The notes beneath the pieces are model-generated. The model was given only the letters and a program-made list of their open reading frames with translations. It was not told the DNA's origin and searched no databases. This document shows, in pieces, positions 51,016-60,178 of a DNA stretch of 64,000 nt. The stretch is from Leptolyngbya sp. Prado105 (GTDB lineage: Bacteria; Cyanobacteriota; Cyanobacteriia; Leptolyngbyales; Leptolyngbyaceae). Position numbers and translations under genes: made by a program. Numbering within the stretch: position 1 is the first letter of the stretch; each line of letters starts with the position of its first letter. The stretch spans positions 1 through 64,000 of the forward strand of contig JALOOO010000003.1 in the NCBI GenBank assembly GCA_025454375.1, in the 5' to 3' direction.

Positions 51016-51855
51016 ATGAAGATGCAGGTTGGGGAGCAGTGGAAAACTGAGTTTACGGATTTAGTCCGAGGTGCATCCGGTGGCTTTTTATTCGGAATTC
51101 CGTTGCTCTACACGATGGAAGTTTGGTGGATTGGCTCCTATATCGGTCCGTTGAGAATGCTGTTGGCGCTCGTATTCACATTCTTAATTGTGTTTCTATT
51201 AAATCAATCGTTCGGTTTTAGATATGATACGGGCACAAAAACCTTCGATGCGGTCAAAGATGCGATCGAGGCTTTAGCGATCGGGATTGTCTGTAGTGGC
51301 TTGACTCTGATTTTACTGCAAGAAATCACGCTGAATGTTTCACTTTCAGGAGCGATTGGAAAGCTGATTTACGAAAGTGTGCCGTTTACGTTTGGGGTGG
51401 CGTTGGCAAATCAGTTGTTGGGCAGGGACGAATCGCGATCGGGCAATTCCAAGCATGGCAGTGCCACACTCTCAGACATTAGTGCAACCTTGATCGGGGC
51501 TATGATCATTGCGTTCAATATTGCACCGACTGATGAAATTCCGATGCTTGCTTCGGCAGTTACCGGAGGCTGGTTACTTGCCACGATGGGTGCTTCACTG
51601 TTGATTTCATACTGCATTGTATTTGCGGCGGGGTTTGGTCGGCAGACGCAACGATATCAGCATCAGGGTGTCTTTCAGCGTCCATGGGGAGAAACGATCG
51701 CGGCTTACCTCGTGTCGTTGTTTGCTGCAATGTTAATGCTCGCGTTCTTTCAAAAGCTGCATTTTGATGATCCGTGGCAGCTTTGGCTGAGATATACGAT
51801 TTTGTTGGGGTTACCTGCTTCCGTCGGCGGAGCAGCGGGACGGTTAGCGGCTTAG
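51016..51855 (+). CDS. TIGR02587/DUF2391 family membrane protein
   Basis: A 279-residue integral membrane protein, with about seven or eight helices, of the TIGR02587 family: LVRGASGGFLFGIPLLYTME, LLLALVFTF-like helices, DAIEALAIGIVCSGLTLILL, and the C-terminal WLRYTILLGLPASVGGAAGR. The start is uncertain: GTG at 51010, ATG at 51016 or ATG at 51022 are in frame; 51016 is used. Members are often followed by a TIGR02588 gene, as here (9-base gap), so the two products probably work together. No function is known. Confidence 0.85.
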   Translation: MKMQVGEQWKTEFTDLVRGASGGFLFGIPLLYTMEVWWIGSYIGPLRMLLALVFTFLIVFLLNQSFGFRYDTGTKTFDAVKDAIEALAIGIVCSGLTLILLQEITLNVSLSGAIGKLIYESVPFTFGVALANQLLGRDESRSGNSKHGSATLSDISATLIGAMIIAFNIAPTDEIPMLASAVTGGWLLATMGASLLISYCIVFAAGFGRQTQRYQHQGVFQRPWGETIAAYLVSLFAAMLMLAFFQKLHFDDPWQLWLRYTILLGLPASVGGAAGRLAA

Positions 51856-51864
51856 GAGATTGAG

Positions 51865-52254
51865 ATGAAGGAAAAAACGCCACGATCGTGGGCTGAATGG
51901 GTGACGCTTGGCATTGCAAGTTCGATTTTGAGCGCAATTGCAGGCTTAGTGATTTATGTGTGGATGAGCGATCTCTATGAGCCACCTGCAATTGCCTTAG
52001 AACAAAATCTTGAGATTCGACAGACGGATGGCAAGTTCTATGTTCCCTTTGAGGTGACAAATACGGGTGGGGAAACCGTAGAATCGTTGCAGGTGATTGC
52101 CGAATTGAGGATCAACGACCAGATTGTTGAATCGGGAGATCAACAGTTTGATTTTTTGTCTAAGGATGAGAAGGAAGAAGGAGCATTTGTGTTTCAACGC
52201 GATCCGCGTCTAGGAAACTTGACGGTGAGAGTGGCAAGCTACAAAATTCCTTAG
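51865..52254 (+). CDS. TIGR02588 family protein
   Basis: A 129-residue protein with one N-terminal membrane helix (LGIASSILSAIAGLVIYVW, 15-33) and an exported beta-sandwich domain (FYVPFEVTNTGGETVESLQV, then DFLSKDEKEEGAFVF and the end LTVRVASYKIP), an immunoglobulin-like shape. It pairs with the TIGR02587 gene just upstream, and GGAGA lies about 8 bases before the ATG. The pair is a recurrent unit of unknown function. It is convergent with the RNA methyltransferase gene, with 24 bases between. Confidence 0.85.
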   Translation: MKEKTPRSWAEWVTLGIASSILSAIAGLVIYVWMSDLYEPPAIALEQNLEIRQTDGKFYVPFEVTNTGGETVESLQVIAELRINDQIVESGDQQFDFLSKDEKEEGAFVFQRDPRLGNLTVRVASYKIP

Positions 52255-52278
52255 CACGATCGCGCATTGCATTGAATA

Positions 52279-53403
52279 CTAGTACAGTTCGTATTTCATT
52301 AACTGACAAGGCAGCGTCCCATTGTAAACGGCAAATCTTTGTGCCGATCGCAGTCCGATCGAGTGAGCAAGCTCTTTATTTCCACTCAGCACGAACGCAG
52401 TCCATCCTTTAAATTGCTGCTTCATGACATTGCCAAGCTGTTTGTAAAATGCACCCAGATCGCTATCGCGTCCGAGCCTTTCCCCATAAGGTGGATTGCA
52501 AAACAACACTCCGCTATCAGAAGGGGCGACCACCTCTTCTAAGCTAATCGTAGAGAAATACACGTGATTGGACACGCCGCAGTTTGTCGCATTGACGATC
52601 GCTTGTTCGATTACTTCTGGACTGCGATCGCTGCCCCAGATCGGCGCGGGGAGATTCTCTTGCTGGCTAGCTTCTGCAACCTCAATCAAGTTCTCAAGCA
52701 GAGGCAGATCTGCGTCTAGCCAAGTCTCAAAGCCAAATCGCTCCCGAAACAATCCTGGAGCAACATTCAGTGCTTTCAAACTCGCTTCTAATGGGAGCGT
52801 TCCAGACCCACAGAGCGGATCATAAAACATCTGCTCTGGTTGCCAGCCTGAGAGTTGAATCAATGCCGCCGCTAAAGATTCTTTCAGGGGAGCCGCCCCG
52901 ACTGCTGGGCGATATCCTCGACGATGCAAACTCTCACCTGAGCTATCGAGGCTAACCGTACATCTCTCTGGATCGATATGCACAGTAATCTGAAGATCAG
53001 GCGATTGAAGTTCGACATTGGAGCGATCGCCGAATCGATCTTGCTGCTGATCGACGATCGCATTTTTGACCTGAAGTGCTGTGAAATGTGTGTGATTGAG
53101 TGGCTTACTTTTCCCGGTTGCCTTCACCGCTAAAGTCATATCAGGTGTTAAATACAGCGACCAATCGATCGATTGCACTCCCTGATAGAGATCTTCTGCA
53201 TCCTCACAAGGAAACTCATGCAGCTTCATCAGAATCCGAAACGGCAATCTTGCCCAAAGATTGACCCGGTAGAGCAGCGTCAGATCGCCCACAAACGAAA
53301 CGCCACAAAATCCCGGCTCGATCGAGCTTGCACCCAACTGCTCTAATTCTTGTGCGGCAAGTGTTTCTAATCCGCGTGCGACGGTGGCAAAATATTGATT
53401 CAT
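52279..53403 (-). CDS. THUMP-domain class I RNA methyltransferase (RlmL/RlmK N-terminal type)
   Basis: A 374-residue protein. The N-terminal THUMP domain (about 5-155) binds RNA; the class I SAM-dependent methyltransferase follows with YDPLCGSGTLPLEASL at motif I and the catalytic NPPYGERLG at motif IV, which marks N-methyltransferases acting on guanine or adenine. Relatives methylate 23S rRNA G2445 (RlmL) or tRNA guanine; the exact base is unknown. Its ATG lies 4 bases after the murG stop, so it is co-transcribed with murG. Confidence 0.92.
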   Translation of the reverse strand: MNQYFATVARGLETLAAQELEQLGASSIEPGFCGVSFVGDLTLLYRVNLWARLPFRILMKLHEFPCEDAEDLYQGVQSIDWSLYLTPDMTLAVKATGKSKPLNHTHFTALQVKNAIVDQQQDRFGDRSNVELQSPDLQITVHIDPERCTVSLDSSGESLHRRGYRPAVGAAPLKESLAAALIQLSGWQPEQMFYDPLCGSGTLPLEASLKALNVAPGLFRERFGFETWLDADLPLLENLIEVAEASQQENLPAPIWGSDRSPEVIEQAIVNATNCGVSNHVYFSTISLEEVVAPSDSGVLFCNPPYGERLGRDSDLGAFYKQLGNVMKQQFKGWTAFVLSGNKELAHSIGLRSAQRFAVYNGTLPCQLMKYELY

Positions 53404-53407
53404 TTGT

Positions 53408-54493
53408 TTAGAGCGCTTCTCTTACTAGCTGTGCCGTTCGCTCTGCACTATCAATGATCGCGATCGACGAGGCTTGCTGGCTCATTTTCTCTAAGCGATC
53501 GCGATCGTTCAAGAGTTCAAGGACAGATCTTTGAAGCTGCTCGGCACTGAGTTCGGCTTGTCGAAACATTTCACCTGCACCCGCTTTGACCATGACCATG
53601 GCATTAAAAGCCTGATGATCTTCTGCGGCAAATGGATAAGGAATCAAAATTGCAGGCGTTCCTGTGACGAGTAGTTCGGTCACCGTTCCAGCACCCGATC
53701 GACTAATGGCTAAATCGGCTCGTTGAAACAATGCCGCCATATTTTGATAAAACGGTAAGGCTAAATATTGGGGATGCTGCAAGCGCTTAACCTCAGGATC
53801 ATTTTCCCCAGTCAAATGCACGACCCAAGCTCCTTGCTCAAACCAGGCAAGCGCTGCTTCGCGCACCAGTTTGTTCATCCCGACTGCTCCTTGACTGCCT
53901 CCGACGACGACAATCAGCGGCACACCCTCAGGAATCGGTAAGTCAGAGAGTTCTGAATTTGTAAGAGATGCTCGAAACTGCGATCGTACAGGCGTTCCCA
54001 CCACAACGGTTTTTGCTTTGGGTAATGATTTGGCGGCGGCATCAAACCCGATCGCGACAACGCTACACCAGGGCGCAAAGAATCGTGTGACTTTACCCGG
54101 TAGCGCATTGGATTCATGCAAGATCACAGGCAACCCGAGCGATCGCGCAGCAATAATTGCAGGAGCAGAAATGTAGCCGCCTGTCGTCACAACGCCTGCA
54201 AATTTGCCGCGCTGAATGATTTGGCGGACTTGGCGAATCGAGTTGATCAAGCGAAATAAGATTTTGAACGTTCCGAAACCTAATTTTTGCTGGAAGCCTG
54301 CGACTGCAATTTTGTGCATCGGATAGCGATCGCCCACAAGCTGCGACTCTAAGCGATCGGGAACGCCCAACCATTCGATCTCGAATTCTGACAATTGTTC
54401 GGCGATCGCGAGTGCCGGAAAGACATGTCCTCCTGTCCCACTAGCAGCAATCAGAAGGCGGCGCGATTTTGACTGATTTGAAGAGGATTCCAC
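53408..54493 (-). CDS. murG: UDP-GlcNAc:lipid I N-acetylglucosaminyltransferase
   Basis: A 361-residue GT28 enzyme that adds GlcNAc to lipid I to make lipid II on the inner face of the membrane. The first domain has ASGTGGHVFPALAIAEQL (G loop 1) and the second has VVVGGSQGAVGMN (G loop 2); ISRSGAGTVTELL and PYPFAAEDHQAFNA bind the donor UDP-GlcNAc. Together with murC and murB elsewhere in the window, it places several peptidoglycan steps in this chromosome section, though not in one operon. The RNA methyltransferase gene follows directly. Confidence 0.97.
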   Translation of the reverse strand: MESSSNQSKSRRLLIAASGTGGHVFPALAIAEQLSEFEIEWLGVPDRLESQLVGDRYPMHKIAVAGFQQKLGFGTFKILFRLINSIRQVRQIIQRGKFAGVVTTGGYISAPAIIAARSLGLPVILHESNALPGKVTRFFAPWCSVVAIGFDAAAKSLPKAKTVVVGTPVRSQFRASLTNSELSDLPIPEGVPLIVVVGGSQGAVGMNKLVREAALAWFEQGAWVVHLTGENDPEVKRLQHPQYLALPFYQNMAALFQRADLAISRSGAGTVTELLVTGTPAILIPYPFAAEDHQAFNAMVMVKAGAGEMFRQAELSAEQLQRSVLELLNDRDRLEKMSQQASSIAIIDSAERTAQLVREAL

Positions 54494-54565
54494 GGCAAAA
54501 TTAGGCAGATCACGAAGGGGATTTTACCGCACTGTGAGGGGAAAGGATGAATTAATTTAGTGAAC

Positions 54566-55138
54566 CTATTCTTCTTTCCCTTCAGACGGCAACCTCCGCC
54601 CCCGACGCTTCCGCGCTTCCATCGCTCGCTCTAAGAGCGTTAATAACCCAGGAGACTCTTCTTGAAGTGCCAGCAGTAACCGCTCTCCTTCCTCAACATC
54701 GCCCGGATCTTCACCCGTTTCCATCACGGTTTTCAACCGAGGCAGAGCTAGCTCATCGACGAGTTCTACTAAGCTATGCAAACAGCGATTAAACTGACGC
54801 TCGGTTAAAACTGCATCTTCTAGCGGAAACTCAATGATGGCGCGAATTTCACCGTCGGAGGGATCATACTCCCACTGCAACATTTTAGTTTCCCAGGAAA
54901 TGGCTAACATTGTTTGCAGAATGGCGGTCTTGTGCGGATGTTCCTGAACTCCAGCTAACACTCGTGGCGCAAACATCTCAAAGAATTCGCCCTCTTCGTC
55001 AAGCTGAATCACAATTAAAAAATCTTCTAAGTTTGAGCCAAATACCCCTGTCAGAATTCGACAGCCCTCTTCATCGATTCGGTATTTCCAGCCTTTTGTA
55101 TCGAGATAGCCTGCAATTTGTTTTAGAGTCGCTGCCAT
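54566..55138 (-). CDS. YbjN-like / type III secretion chaperone-like domain protein
   Basis: A 190-residue cytoplasmic protein. The N-terminal 130 residues resemble the YbjN/SRCR-like sensory chaperone fold: ATLKQIAGYLDTKGWKYRID, EFFEMFAPRVLAGVQEHPHK, MLAISWETKMLQWEYDPSDG. The C-terminus is acidic then basic (EARKRRGRRLPSEGKEE). The fold is that of small chaperones, but no client is known. The ATG at 55138 is preferred over the track's upstream one. It lies downstream of coaE, with a 58-base gap. Confidence 0.75.
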   Translation of the reverse strand: MAATLKQIAGYLDTKGWKYRIDEEGCRILTGVFGSNLEDFLIVIQLDEEGEFFEMFAPRVLAGVQEHPHKTAILQTMLAISWETKMLQWEYDPSDGEIRAIIEFPLEDAVLTERQFNRCLHSLVELVDELALPRLKTVMETGEDPGDVEEGERLLLALQEESPGLLTLLERAMEARKRRGRRLPSEGKEE

Positions 55139-55196
55139 AATAAATTCGTCTGAGGAGTTAACCTTGCTCAGTCTAGCGGGCAACGATACTCCCTTG

Positions 55197-55778
55197 TCAA
55201 CTTTGTCGATCGACGGCTTGATCGACTTGGTTTAATAATGCTTCAAGGCTAGTGGAATTTTCTAAAACAACATCGGCACGATCGCGTTTTTCTTGAATCG
55301 GCATTTGACTTTGAATTCTGGCTTCAGCCTGCTCTCGACTCAATTTTTCTCGCTGCATCAGGCGCTGAAGTTGCTGCTGCTCTGAACAAGAAATCACCCA
55401 AATTTCTGTCACCAAATCGGTCATTTCTGCTTCAAATAAGAGCGGAATTACAAAGACACTAGGGACAGTTGCTCGCAATCGCTCTGTTTCAAACACATGC
55501 CGCACATGGGGATGAATTTGCTGCTCTAACCAAGCTCGTTCAGCCGCATCCGAGAAAATAATTGTGCCTAAGCGCGATCGATCCAACGTTCCGTCGAGTC
55601 GAATCAGTTTAGAGCCGTAGCGATCAACAATTTGAGACAAAATCGGAGATCCGATAGCAACCGCATCTCTGGCGATCAGATCGGCATCGACGATCGGAAA
55701 ATGATGTGTGGTTGCAAGGTAATTTGAAACGGTCGTTTTGCCCATTCCAATCCCGCCTGTAATCCCAATCAGCCGCAT
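55197..55778 (-). CDS. coaE: Dephospho-CoA kinase
   Basis: A 193-residue P-loop kinase catalysing the last step of coenzyme A synthesis (dephospho-CoA + ATP). The P-loop GGIGMGKTTV is at 8-17; DADLIARDAV (VDAD) contains the conserved aspartate, and FVIPLLFEAEMTDLV is the CoA-domain signature. The length matches the family. It is the first gene of the minus-strand run 55778-54566. Confidence 0.96.
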   Translation of the reverse strand: MRLIGITGGIGMGKTTVSNYLATTHHFPIVDADLIARDAVAIGSPILSQIVDRYGSKLIRLDGTLDRSRLGTIIFSDAAERAWLEQQIHPHVRHVFETERLRATVPSVFVIPLLFEAEMTDLVTEIWVISCSEQQQLQRLMQREKLSREQAEARIQSQMPIQEKRDRADVVLENSTSLEALLNQVDQAVDRQS

Positions 55779-55869
55779 CTGTCTTTCTCCTAGATCTCGA
55801 TTTTAGTGTAATCTTCAGGCTGAAGTTTCGATCGTTTTCTCTTGAAACCGTTTTCTCTTGAAACATTGG

Positions 55870-57483
55870 ATGAGTCTGATTGCGGTTCTGATTGTGGGTG
55901 GGGTTTTGAGATTTTGGAACCTCGACTTGAAGCCGCTGTGGATGGATGAAGTGATTACTGCAATTTTTAGCTTTGGGCGGAATTATGGTGAGATTCCACT
56001 GGAGCAATTTTTTCGTGTTTCTGCGTTAGATCAGGTTTTTCAGTTGAAGGCGACAAGCTGCGCCAATATTGCTCAGACGGTTTCGACGCAATCTGTCCAT
56101 CCGCCTCTGTTTTTTTGCTGGATGCACCAGTGGTTGCAGATTGCGCCCGGAAATTGGATTTGGAAATTGCGATCGCTGAGCGCTCTTGCAGGCGTTGCCG
56201 CTATTTTTGGCATGTATTGGCTCAATCGTCTTGCATTCTCAGCCTCGGCAGGCGTTGCGGCAGGGTTGACGATGGCTGTCTCGCCGTTTGCGGTCTATCT
56301 GTCTCAGGAGGCGCGTCACTATACGGTTCCGATGCTGTTTGTGATTGTGGGATTGATGGGACTCGTCCGGATTGGGCAGGATTTGGTGCAGCAACGACGC
56401 GATCCGAAGATTTGGATGGGCTGGGTCTTGGCAAATGCGATCGGATTTTATGTGCATTACTTTTTGCTGTTAGCGATCGGGGCTGAGTTTTTTGCTTTGG
56501 CTGTGCTGCAAATGCGATTGCGTCCTGCGACAAAGTTTTGGTGGCGAACTTGGGGGGCAATTTTAGCCGCAGGGCTTGGAATCATTGCAATCTGTTTGCC
56601 CTGGTTGCCGACTTTTATCAGTCATATGACCCGACCAGAAACAGATTGGCTAGAAACTTCGCCCTCGGCATGGTGGAGTTTTTTAGCGCCTCTGTATCAG
56701 CTTGCAGCAGGATGGGTCGTGATGTTTGTCTCGTTTCCGGTTGAGTTTCAGCCGACTTGGATGATTGTGCTGTCTGCGCTATTGATGCTGAGCTTCAGTG
56801 GATGGTTGATTTACTGCGTTCTGCGAGGTTTAAAACGGCTGTGGCAGGAGGCGAACTGGGAAACGCTGATTTTGCTGAGCTTTGTCGGTGGGGTATTGCT
56901 GGAATTTTTAGCGATCGTCTATGTGCTAGGTAAGGATTTGACGCAAGTGCCACGATATAACTTTATTTACTATCCTGCGGTTTGTGCGTTGGTTGGGGCG
57001 AGTTTTTGGCGGCAGAGAGCTTCCTCGAAATGGATTTTATATAGTGTGGGTGCGCTAAGCTGTGTGTTTGTTATCTCGAACGTGGCTTTTCTCAAGCCTT
57101 ATACGCCCGATCGAGTTGCACAAAATATTGTGACGGGGACAGACTGCCGTGCGATCGTCATGAGCTACAACGATTTTCAGGATATTGCGTTGGGGATAGG
57201 ATTTGCCTTGGCAGTGCGATCAACTGAAACGCGATCGCCACAAATTTGCCCGCCTGCTCAGTTTGCATTTTTGTCTAAAACTCAATCAGACCCTGATATT
57301 TGGAACCGCTTATCAAATTTGCCTGCTGCAAAAGTGGGACAGGTTTGGGCGATTATGCCGGGTTTAAGACGAGCAGATTTCCCAAAAACGTTGAAGGTGC
57401 AGAATTCGGTCTGTACGCTGAATCCGGACTGGCAATATCGGATCGGGTTGCCTTATTCGGGATATCAATGTCGCAATCTCTAA
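55870..57483 (+). CDS. GT39/ArnT-like integral membrane glycosyltransferase
   Basis: A 537-residue polytopic protein with about 11-13 helices. The N-terminal LIAVLIVGGVLRFWNLDLKP followed by LWMDEV (metal-binding acidic site in the first external loop) and VHPPLFFCWMH match the family 39/83 glycosyltransferases, which use polyprenyl-phosphate sugars on the periplasmic side. SQEARHYTVPMLFV is the typical second loop. The C-terminal ~100 residues are a soluble domain with several Cys. The ATG at 55870 is chosen over TTG at 55858. A 16-base tandem duplication lies just before the start. Confidence 0.85.
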   Translation: MSLIAVLIVGGVLRFWNLDLKPLWMDEVITAIFSFGRNYGEIPLEQFFRVSALDQVFQLKATSCANIAQTVSTQSVHPPLFFCWMHQWLQIAPGNWIWKLRSLSALAGVAAIFGMYWLNRLAFSASAGVAAGLTMAVSPFAVYLSQEARHYTVPMLFVIVGLMGLVRIGQDLVQQRRDPKIWMGWVLANAIGFYVHYFLLLAIGAEFFALAVLQMRLRPATKFWWRTWGAILAAGLGIIAICLPWLPTFISHMTRPETDWLETSPSAWWSFLAPLYQLAAGWVVMFVSFPVEFQPTWMIVLSALLMLSFSGWLIYCVLRGLKRLWQEANWETLILLSFVGGVLLEFLAIVYVLGKDLTQVPRYNFIYYPAVCALVGASFWRQRASSKWILYSVGALSCVFVISNVAFLKPYTPDRVAQNIVTGTDCRAIVMSYNDFQDIALGIGFALAVRSTETRSPQICPPAQFAFLSKTQSDPDIWNRLSNLPAAKVGQVWAIMPGLRRADFPKTLKVQNSVCTLNPDWQYRIGLPYSGYQCRNL

Positions 57484-57525
57484 ATTGACTCAGTATCCGG
57501 GTCAATGCCAGACGATCGTCATTTT

Positions 57526-57690
57526 TCAGCGAAGACTTGCGATCGCTCGAAGCTGTTCCTCTGCCTGGATTGCGCGTTGTGTTGCGGCGGCTTCGGGGAG
57601 CGAGGGGATAATCCTCGTGGTTTGTGAGTGAGGTCTGAGGCGGGTAAAGAAGGCAGCAGTTTCCAATGACGATTTCGTTCGATCCTGGCT
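57526..57690 (-). pseudogene. Possible C-terminal gene remnant
   Basis: One minus-strand frame is open for 54 codons after an upstream stop and ends in TGA, reading SLETAAFFTRLRPHSQTTRI and ATQRAIQAEEQLRAIASLR. The composition and helical end look protein-like, but no start codon with a ribosome binding site is visible and I do not recognise a family. It may be the tail of a lost gene. An alternative is random open frame. Confidence 0.25.
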
Positions 57691-57768
57691 CTATTGCGCG
57701 ATTCTGAATCTTTTTCAAAATCTTTGTCGCCGAATTCGCACTTGTCTGCTATTCTAGGTAAGGCTTAG

Positions 57769-57849
57769 GCGGATGTGGCGGAATTGGTATACGCGCACGC
57801 TTGAGGTGCGTGTGGCATTGCCTTGCGAGTTCGAGTCTCGCCATCCGCA
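57769..57849 (+). tRNA. tRNA-Leu (anticodon GAG)
   Basis: The acceptor stem GCGGATG (57769-57775) pairs with CATCCGC (57842-57848), discriminator A at 57849. The D-loop contains AATTGGTATA; the anticodon stem CACGC/GCGTG encloses the loop TTGAGGT, giving anticodon GAG at 57803-57805, which reads CUC and CUU. The long variable arm (between GCGTG and the TTCGA of the T-loop) is as expected for tRNA-Leu. CCA is not encoded. A strong terminator follows immediately. Confidence 0.96.
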
Positions 57850-57859
57850 TGACAAGAAG

Positions 57860-57894
57860 AGAAGGAAGAGCCACATATCTTCCTTCTTTTTTTT
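57860..57894 (+). terminator. Rho-independent terminator after tRNA-Leu
   Basis: AGAAGGAAGA (57860-57869), loop GCCACATA, TCTTCCTTCT (57878-57887), ending in eight T residues. Confidence 0.93.
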
Positions 57895-57948
57895 GCAAAT
57901 TTTTCTAATTAGAATGAAAAGTGCAAGACTTTAGTCCCTTTTTTTCAG

Positions 57949-59262
57949 ATGACCCTCAAAGCTTTTCGTAGTGCTTGCCTTGATTTTGTTGCTAATCCTT
58001 TCTATGTGCCTGAATCGCGATCTGTCCGCTACATTGCTGATGCACTGCTGGTCTTAGAAGATGGCAAGGTCAAAGAACTGGGAGACTATGCCCAACTCAA
58101 AGACAGCTACCCAGAAATCGCGATCGAGTCCTACCCAAACTACTTACTTCTGCCCGGTTTTATTGACATTCACATCCATTTTCCTCAGACCGAAATGATT
58201 GCAGCTTACGGAGCGCAACTGCTGGAATGGTTGGAGAAATATACATTTCCGACAGAGCGACAGTTTAAGGACAAGTCTTACGCGGATACAATTGCGCCGC
58301 TGTTTGTCGATGAGCTTTTACGCAATGGCACAACGACTGCTGTTGTGCTAGCAGCGGTGTTTCCAGAATCAGCGGAGGCTTTGTTTGAAGAGTGCGATCG
58401 GCGAAACATGCGTATGATCATTGGCAAAGTGATGATGGATCGCAATGCGCCTGATTTTCTTCGGGATACGGCTGAATCATCTTATGCCGATAGTAAAGCG
58501 CTGATTGAGAAATGGCACAACAAAGGTCGCGCGCTCTACGCAGTCACGCCGCGATTTGCACCGACCTCGACTCCTGAGCAATTGACTTATGCAGGTCAGC
58601 TTTTAGCAGAATTTCCCGATGTTTACTTGCACACGCATCTTTCTGAAAATGTCAATGAGATTGCTTGGGTCAAAGAACTGTTTCCAGAGAACCAGACCTA
58701 TCTAGATGTCTATGATCAGTTTGGACTCGTGCGAGAACGATCGATATTTGCGCATTGCATTCATCTGAACTCAGCCGAATTTGAGCGCTTAGCAGCAGCA
58801 AAATCGACGATCGCATTTTGTCCGACCTCGAATACATTTCTAGGGAGCGGATTGTTCGATATTGAACGCACGATCGAGCAAAACGTGAAAATCGGCTTAG
58901 CAACCGATGTCGGTGGCGGTACAAGCTTTTCAATGCTCAAAACAGCGAGTGAAGCTTACAAAATTGCTCAACTCAAACAGCAAAAGCTTTCACCTTTTCA
59001 AGCCATTTACTTAGCAACCTTGGGAGGGGCAAAATCTCTCTGTTTAGACGACCGGATTGGTAGCTTTGAGGTCGGAAAAGAAGCCGATTTTATTTTAGTA
59101 GATCCGCGATCAACAAACATCATGGCACTTCGCAACCCTGAAACAGTGCCAACCAGCTTAGAAGAACTCTCAGATCGGCTCTTTAGCTTAATCATCATGG
59201 GAGACGATCGAGCCATTCATTCAACTTACATTTTGGGCGAACTTGCGCATCGAAGAAGCTGA
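57949..59262 (+). CDS. guaD: Guanine deaminase
   Basis: A 437-residue amidohydrolase converting guanine to xanthine. The metal site is PGFIDIHIHFPQ with H75 and H77; LHTHLSENVNEI, IFAHCIHL, FCPTSNTFLGSGLF and ATDVGGGTSFSML supply the later His, Cys and Asp ligands and the catalytic loop of the zinc guanine deaminases. It belongs to purine salvage, as does the GuaB3 gene 3 kb further on, but they are not in one operon. Its last 42 bases overlap the convergent RarD gene. Confidence 0.93.
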   Translation: MTLKAFRSACLDFVANPFYVPESRSVRYIADALLVLEDGKVKELGDYAQLKDSYPEIAIESYPNYLLLPGFIDIHIHFPQTEMIAAYGAQLLEWLEKYTFPTERQFKDKSYADTIAPLFVDELLRNGTTTAVVLAAVFPESAEALFEECDRRNMRMIIGKVMMDRNAPDFLRDTAESSYADSKALIEKWHNKGRALYAVTPRFAPTSTPEQLTYAGQLLAEFPDVYLHTHLSENVNEIAWVKELFPENQTYLDVYDQFGLVRERSIFAHCIHLNSAEFERLAAAKSTIAFCPTSNTFLGSGLFDIERTIEQNVKIGLATDVGGGTSFSMLKTASEAYKIAQLKQQKLSPFQAIYLATLGGAKSLCLDDRIGSFEVGKEADFILVDPRSTNIMALRNPETVPTSLEELSDRLFSLIIMGDDRAIHSTYILGELAHRRS

Positions 59263-60105
59263 ATATAGCGCGATCGCAGCCCAAATCAACGTAAAAGTCG
59301 CCGCATGAATCGCAGTAAATGGCTCACGATAGAACAATACACCTAATGCAAGCTGAATACTCGGTGCAAGGTACTGAAAAAATCCCATCGTTGAAAGTCT
59401 CAATCGCTTAGCAGCATTGTTAAACCAGAGCAGCGGCAATGCCGTCACAATCCCACAGCCCATCAATAAGAGCGTGACATTCAAAGTCGTACCAAAGAAG
59501 CCCGTTTCTGCGACAAACCCATGCCCAACCCAGGCGAACGCGATAGGCAGTGCCAGTAATGTCTCGATTGTTAATCCAACAATTGGCGAAACGGTGATCA
59601 GCTTACGCAGCAAGCCATACATTGCAAACGAAAAAGCGAGAAAAAGGGCAATCCAAGGAACCTGTCCGAAATGCCAGACAAAATTACTGACTGCGATCGC
59701 TGCGATGAGAACAGCAAGCTTTTGACCTTGGTTTAACCGCTCTTTTAGGATCGCTGCTCCTAGAAGCACGCTGACTAGAGGGTTAATGTAATATCCCAAA
59801 CTCGTTTCAACGATGCGACTTGTATTGACCCCATAGATATACACGCCCCAATTGCAGGCGATCATCACAGTCGTAAGTAACAACGAAGCAATCAATTTTG
59901 GTGACTTCCAAACCTGCCAAAACTCTCGTTGTTGTTGTTGTATCCAAAGCAATCCCAATAGAAAAATCGCCGACCAAATAATCCGATGGCTGACCAATTC
60001 CACCGCAGGCACTTGAGTTAAAAATTTCCAATACACTGGAAACAATCCCCAAGCTGAATAGGCAAAGATTGCATAGATCACCCCAGTTTTCTCAGACTTG
60101 TTCAC
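59221..60105 (-). CDS. rarD: RarD-like EamA/DMT superfamily transporter
   Basis: A 294-residue membrane protein with ten predicted helices arranged as two EamA repeats. The start VIYAIFAYSAWGLFPVYWKF and the following VELVSHRIIWSAIFL are the RarD signatures (chloramphenicol-sensitivity protein). SLGYYINPLVSVLLGAAILKERL and TMGFFQYLAPSIQLALGVLF match the end of each repeat. The exported substrate is unknown. It is downstream of, and on the same strand as, the dehydrogenase gene (73-base gap). Confidence 0.9.
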   Translation of the reverse strand: MNKSEKTGVIYAIFAYSAWGLFPVYWKFLTQVPAVELVSHRIIWSAIFLLGLLWIQQQQREFWQVWKSPKLIASLLLTTVMIACNWGVYIYGVNTSRIVETSLGYYINPLVSVLLGAAILKERLNQGQKLAVLIAAIAVSNFVWHFGQVPWIALFLAFSFAMYGLLRKLITVSPIVGLTIETLLALPIAFAWVGHGFVAETGFFGTTLNVTLLLMGCGIVTALPLLWFNNAAKRLRLSTMGFFQYLAPSIQLALGVLFYREPFTAIHAATFTLIWAAIALYSASSMRKFAQNVS

Positions 60106-60178
60106 AGATCAAAACAGGTAACAGTAGGGTCATTATAACGATCGTGCTTTATCCTCAAGCTTCTATATTGGTACAGTC

